From positions 52,209,001 through 52,273,000 of the forward strand of contig OX419758.1 of NCBI GenBank assembly GCA_948567375.1: a stretch of DNA of 64,000 nucleotides, in the 5' to 3' direction. The stretch comes from Lunularia cruciata (taxonomy: Eukaryota; Streptophyta; Marchantiopsida; Lunulariales; Lunulariaceae). The notes below the pieces were generated by a model that was not told where the DNA came from, made no database searches, and saw only the letters and a program-made list of their open reading frames with translations. Shown piece after piece: positions 62,428-64,000 of the stretch; the stretch's first letter is position 1, and every line of letters starts with the position of its first letter. Both the position numbers and the translations under genes were made by a program.

Positions 62428-63117
62428 TGAGCCGGCCTGTCTCTCACTCAAGATGAACCTCTGATGGTTATTATGGTAGCGCACCATGGACTAAGAAGGC
62501 AAGGAACCCCAACTCCATCATACTCCTCCAAGGCTAACACTCCAAGAATCAAGACATTGCTCACTAGAGAACTCAATGAGAGAGAGATAGTTGCAAATGA
62601 AAGGATGATGAGTACCTCCTCACCCCTTGTTTATATACTTGTGAAATAGTTACGTACCAAAGTTACTTATTACCGTAGAAACTCAAGTTACTAGACTAAA
62701 AGTCAAGTAAAGTCAAAAAATAGAAAGGAATATCCATTCACATGGGCATATTCCCCTAAGCATGTGGTCTTATCTTGACCCAACCACTAAGTCAAGGATT
62801 CCTTCACATGGGCTATCCTTGGACTAAAGAAGAATCCAAAACAAAAAGGCTTGCGGGCCCAAGAGTTCTCAACTCTTTCCTCAAAGCCAAACACCTAGGA
62901 ATAATACCAAGTCAACACACTAAAATCCAAAATAGTGGTGCTCATCTTTTCTACTTCCTCTAAAGTAAGGTTCCCTCTATCTTAGCTATGACTAACTTTA
63001 GCTAACCATGACTAATATAGAACCATCCTTTATCTCTATATAAATAATATCTCTTAAGTACTTGTAATACCAAGCTAAATATTACAATACCACACACATG
63101 CACAAATGGGTGTTACA
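62428..63117 (-). repeat. 5' LTR of element A (L4)
   Basis: 690 bp; on the plus strand it runs from TGAGCCGGCC to GGGTGTTACA. It is the partner of L2 across the element and lies 210 bp from solo LTR L3 in opposite orientation. Confidence 0.9.
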
Positions 63118-63458
63118 GAGCGGTGCTCACCCAATATGATGATGAGGAGAAGGAGTTTGTGGTAGTCTATGCTAATCGCTCCAACAATTCAGTGGAAGCA
63201 AAGTATAGTTCATATGAGGAAGAGTGCTTGGCAGCAGTTTGGGCAGTTGCACATTTCCGATGTTACCTATTTGGTAACCCCTTCACTCTCATCACTGATC
63301 ATCAGCTGCTGAAGTGGTTGATGGAGTCCGACAAGCTTTCAGGGAAGCTTGCACGATGGGCTCTGATTTTACAGGAGTATGATTTCATGGTTATTCACAG
63401 ACCTGGAGTGGTGAACCGTGATGCAGATGGGTTGAGTAGAAACCCATGTCCCAGCTAG
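63118..63458 (+). pseudogene. Element D RNase H domain (resumes after element A)
   Basis: VLTQYDDEEKEFVVVYANRS, YSSYEEECLAAVWAVAHFRC, TLITDHQLLKWLMESDKLSG and ARWALILQEYDF then RDADGLSRN are the C-terminal part of a gypsy RNase H, with the conserved Glu (YEEECLA) and Asp (TDHQ). It ends at a TAG (63456), probably from CAG because the frame continues with QDQTGARW. Confidence 0.92.
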
Positions 63459-63519
63459 CAGGATCAGACCGGAGCACGTTGGCATGGTGAGATAAATGAG
63501 GAGATGGTGCCTGGTTGGC

Positions 63520-64000
63520 ATGCATCAGCCTTTCTGTGTATATTTGCAGAGGCATTGGTGGTATCTCTCTCAATGCATACAGGAGGAGTTATTTGAGGTC
63601 ACAGATCCAGAGAGTGAAGATATCGGTATAGTTCAGCAAGACATTCATGATGATGTCTTAGTGATGGACTATCTTTGCACTGGTGTTGTGGGTGGCACAG
63701 TTGGGGCCAAGGAAAGAGACCATGTTCTTCAGCGAGCCAGACGGTACAGATTGGAGGGTAGACACCTTTTGTGTGTATGGGAGGATGGTAGAGTGCGAGT
63801 AGTACCACTTCCATTTCAGAGACCACAGTTGGTCCGTCACGCTCATGAGGAGTTAGGACATTTTGGAGTAAAGCGTACGTATAGCTTACTTCAGAGTCAT
63901 TATTGGTGGCACGGTATGCAGACCGAGGTACAGCAGTTTGTTGCCAGATGTATGGTTTGTGACCAAGTTAGAGCATCATTCAATGCTCCTACGCCACAAT
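63520..64000 (+). pseudogene. Element D integrase N-terminal zinc-binding domain (runs off window)
   Basis: After a frameshift near 63520 the frame reads HWWYLSQCIQEELFEVTDPE, then RRYRLEGRHLLCVWEDGRV, HAHEELGHFGVKRTYSLLQ, YWWHGMQTEVQQFVARC and MVCDQV. This is an H2C2 integrase zinc finger. It is open to the last base; the catalytic core lies beyond the window. Confidence 0.9.

Larger units (their letters stand above)
54593..63117 (-). mobile_element. Nearly complete Ty3/gypsy element A, inserted in element D
   Basis: About 8.5 kb with LTRs at 62428-63117 (5') and 54593-55287 (3') in minus orientation. The leader holds a primer-binding-like site and two leader ORFs. A single reading frame carries gag-PR-RT-RNase H-IN from 60162 down to about 55336 with only four internal stops (59962 TAG, 58648 TAA, 58549 TGA, 55972 TGA). 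Host D sequence flanks it (GLG left, VLTQYDD right), with a possible decayed 5-bp target duplication (GAGTT/GAGCG). No chromodomain is seen. The element also contains solo LTR L3 (61528-62217). Confidence 0.92.
48485..64000 (+). mobile_element. Ty3/gypsy retrotransposon D encoding a cytosine-DNA methyltransferase (interrupted, continues beyond window)
   Basis: One polyprotein-like frame runs through gag, two zinc knuckles, protease, a C5-methyltransferase domain, RT, RNase H and the integrase zinc-binding domain, which reaches the window edge. RT-before-integrase order makes it Ty3/gypsy. It is split by a solo LTR (53745-54434) and by element A (54593-63117); the host frame resumes on the far side of each. 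Damage is limited to 17 TAG/TGA stops and two small frameshifts (about 52282-52289 and about 63520), so it decayed fairly recently. Its LTRs are not identified. Confidence 0.9.

Noticed and set aside
53899-62963. A 61-62-aa frame (starting MTQPLSQG) found in all four A-family LTR copies
   Set aside because: It lies antisense within LTRs and is conserved only because the copies are recent; no codon-level constraint is evident.

Overview
This window is nuclear DNA of a land plant. The evidence is two interrupted plant housekeeping genes with GT-AG introns (a cytoplasmic poly(A)-binding protein and a CYP51 sterol 14-alpha-demethylase), long AT-rich intergenic stretches, and nested Ty1/copia and Ty3/gypsy LTR retrotransposons. 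Compact introns (about 100-680 bp) and the character of the retroelements suggest a bryophyte-grade plant. That is inference; the species cannot be fixed from the sequence alone.

Layout. 1-2786: AT-rich intergenic DNA. 2787-5295: a truncated, broken duplicate of the PABP gene with introns retained. 5296-9560: degenerate dispersed and tandem repeats, ending in a long TA microsatellite. 9560-13650: AT-rich, no gene seen. 13650-20560: the functional PABP gene (+ strand, nine coding exons, 658 aa), with a GC-rich 5' leader. 20560-23450: intergenic, with a 40-bp perfect palindrome. 23450-27000: CYP51 (+ strand, three coding exons, 500 aa). 27400-30170: dispersed and tandem repeats related to those at 5.3-9 kb. 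30170-35640: dead Ty1/copia element (+). 35640-40530: dead Ty3/gypsy element C (-). 40536-45578: gypsy element B (+, truncated), itself interrupted by a dead pogo/Tigger-type DNA transposon at about 41805-43870. 45579-48484: unassigned DNA with an orphan 284-aa ORF and a tRNA-like sequence. 48485-64000: gypsy element D (+), running off the window. D is interrupted by a solo LTR (53745-54434) and by a nearly complete gypsy element A (-, 54593-63117), and A carries a further solo LTR of the same family (61528-62217).

The standout is element D. Between its protease and reverse transcriptase it encodes a C5 cytosine-DNA methyltransferase domain, with recognisable motifs I, IV (catalytic PCQ), VI (ENV), VIII, IX and X, collinear with the retroviral-type polyprotein. 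All 17 in-frame stops I count in D are TAG or TGA and none is TAA, the pattern expected from C-to-T decay at methylated CHG and CG sites. The four copies of the A/B-family LTR around it form two head-to-head inverted repeats of about 690 bp and show a mosaic of shared variants that suggests gene conversion between neighbouring arms.
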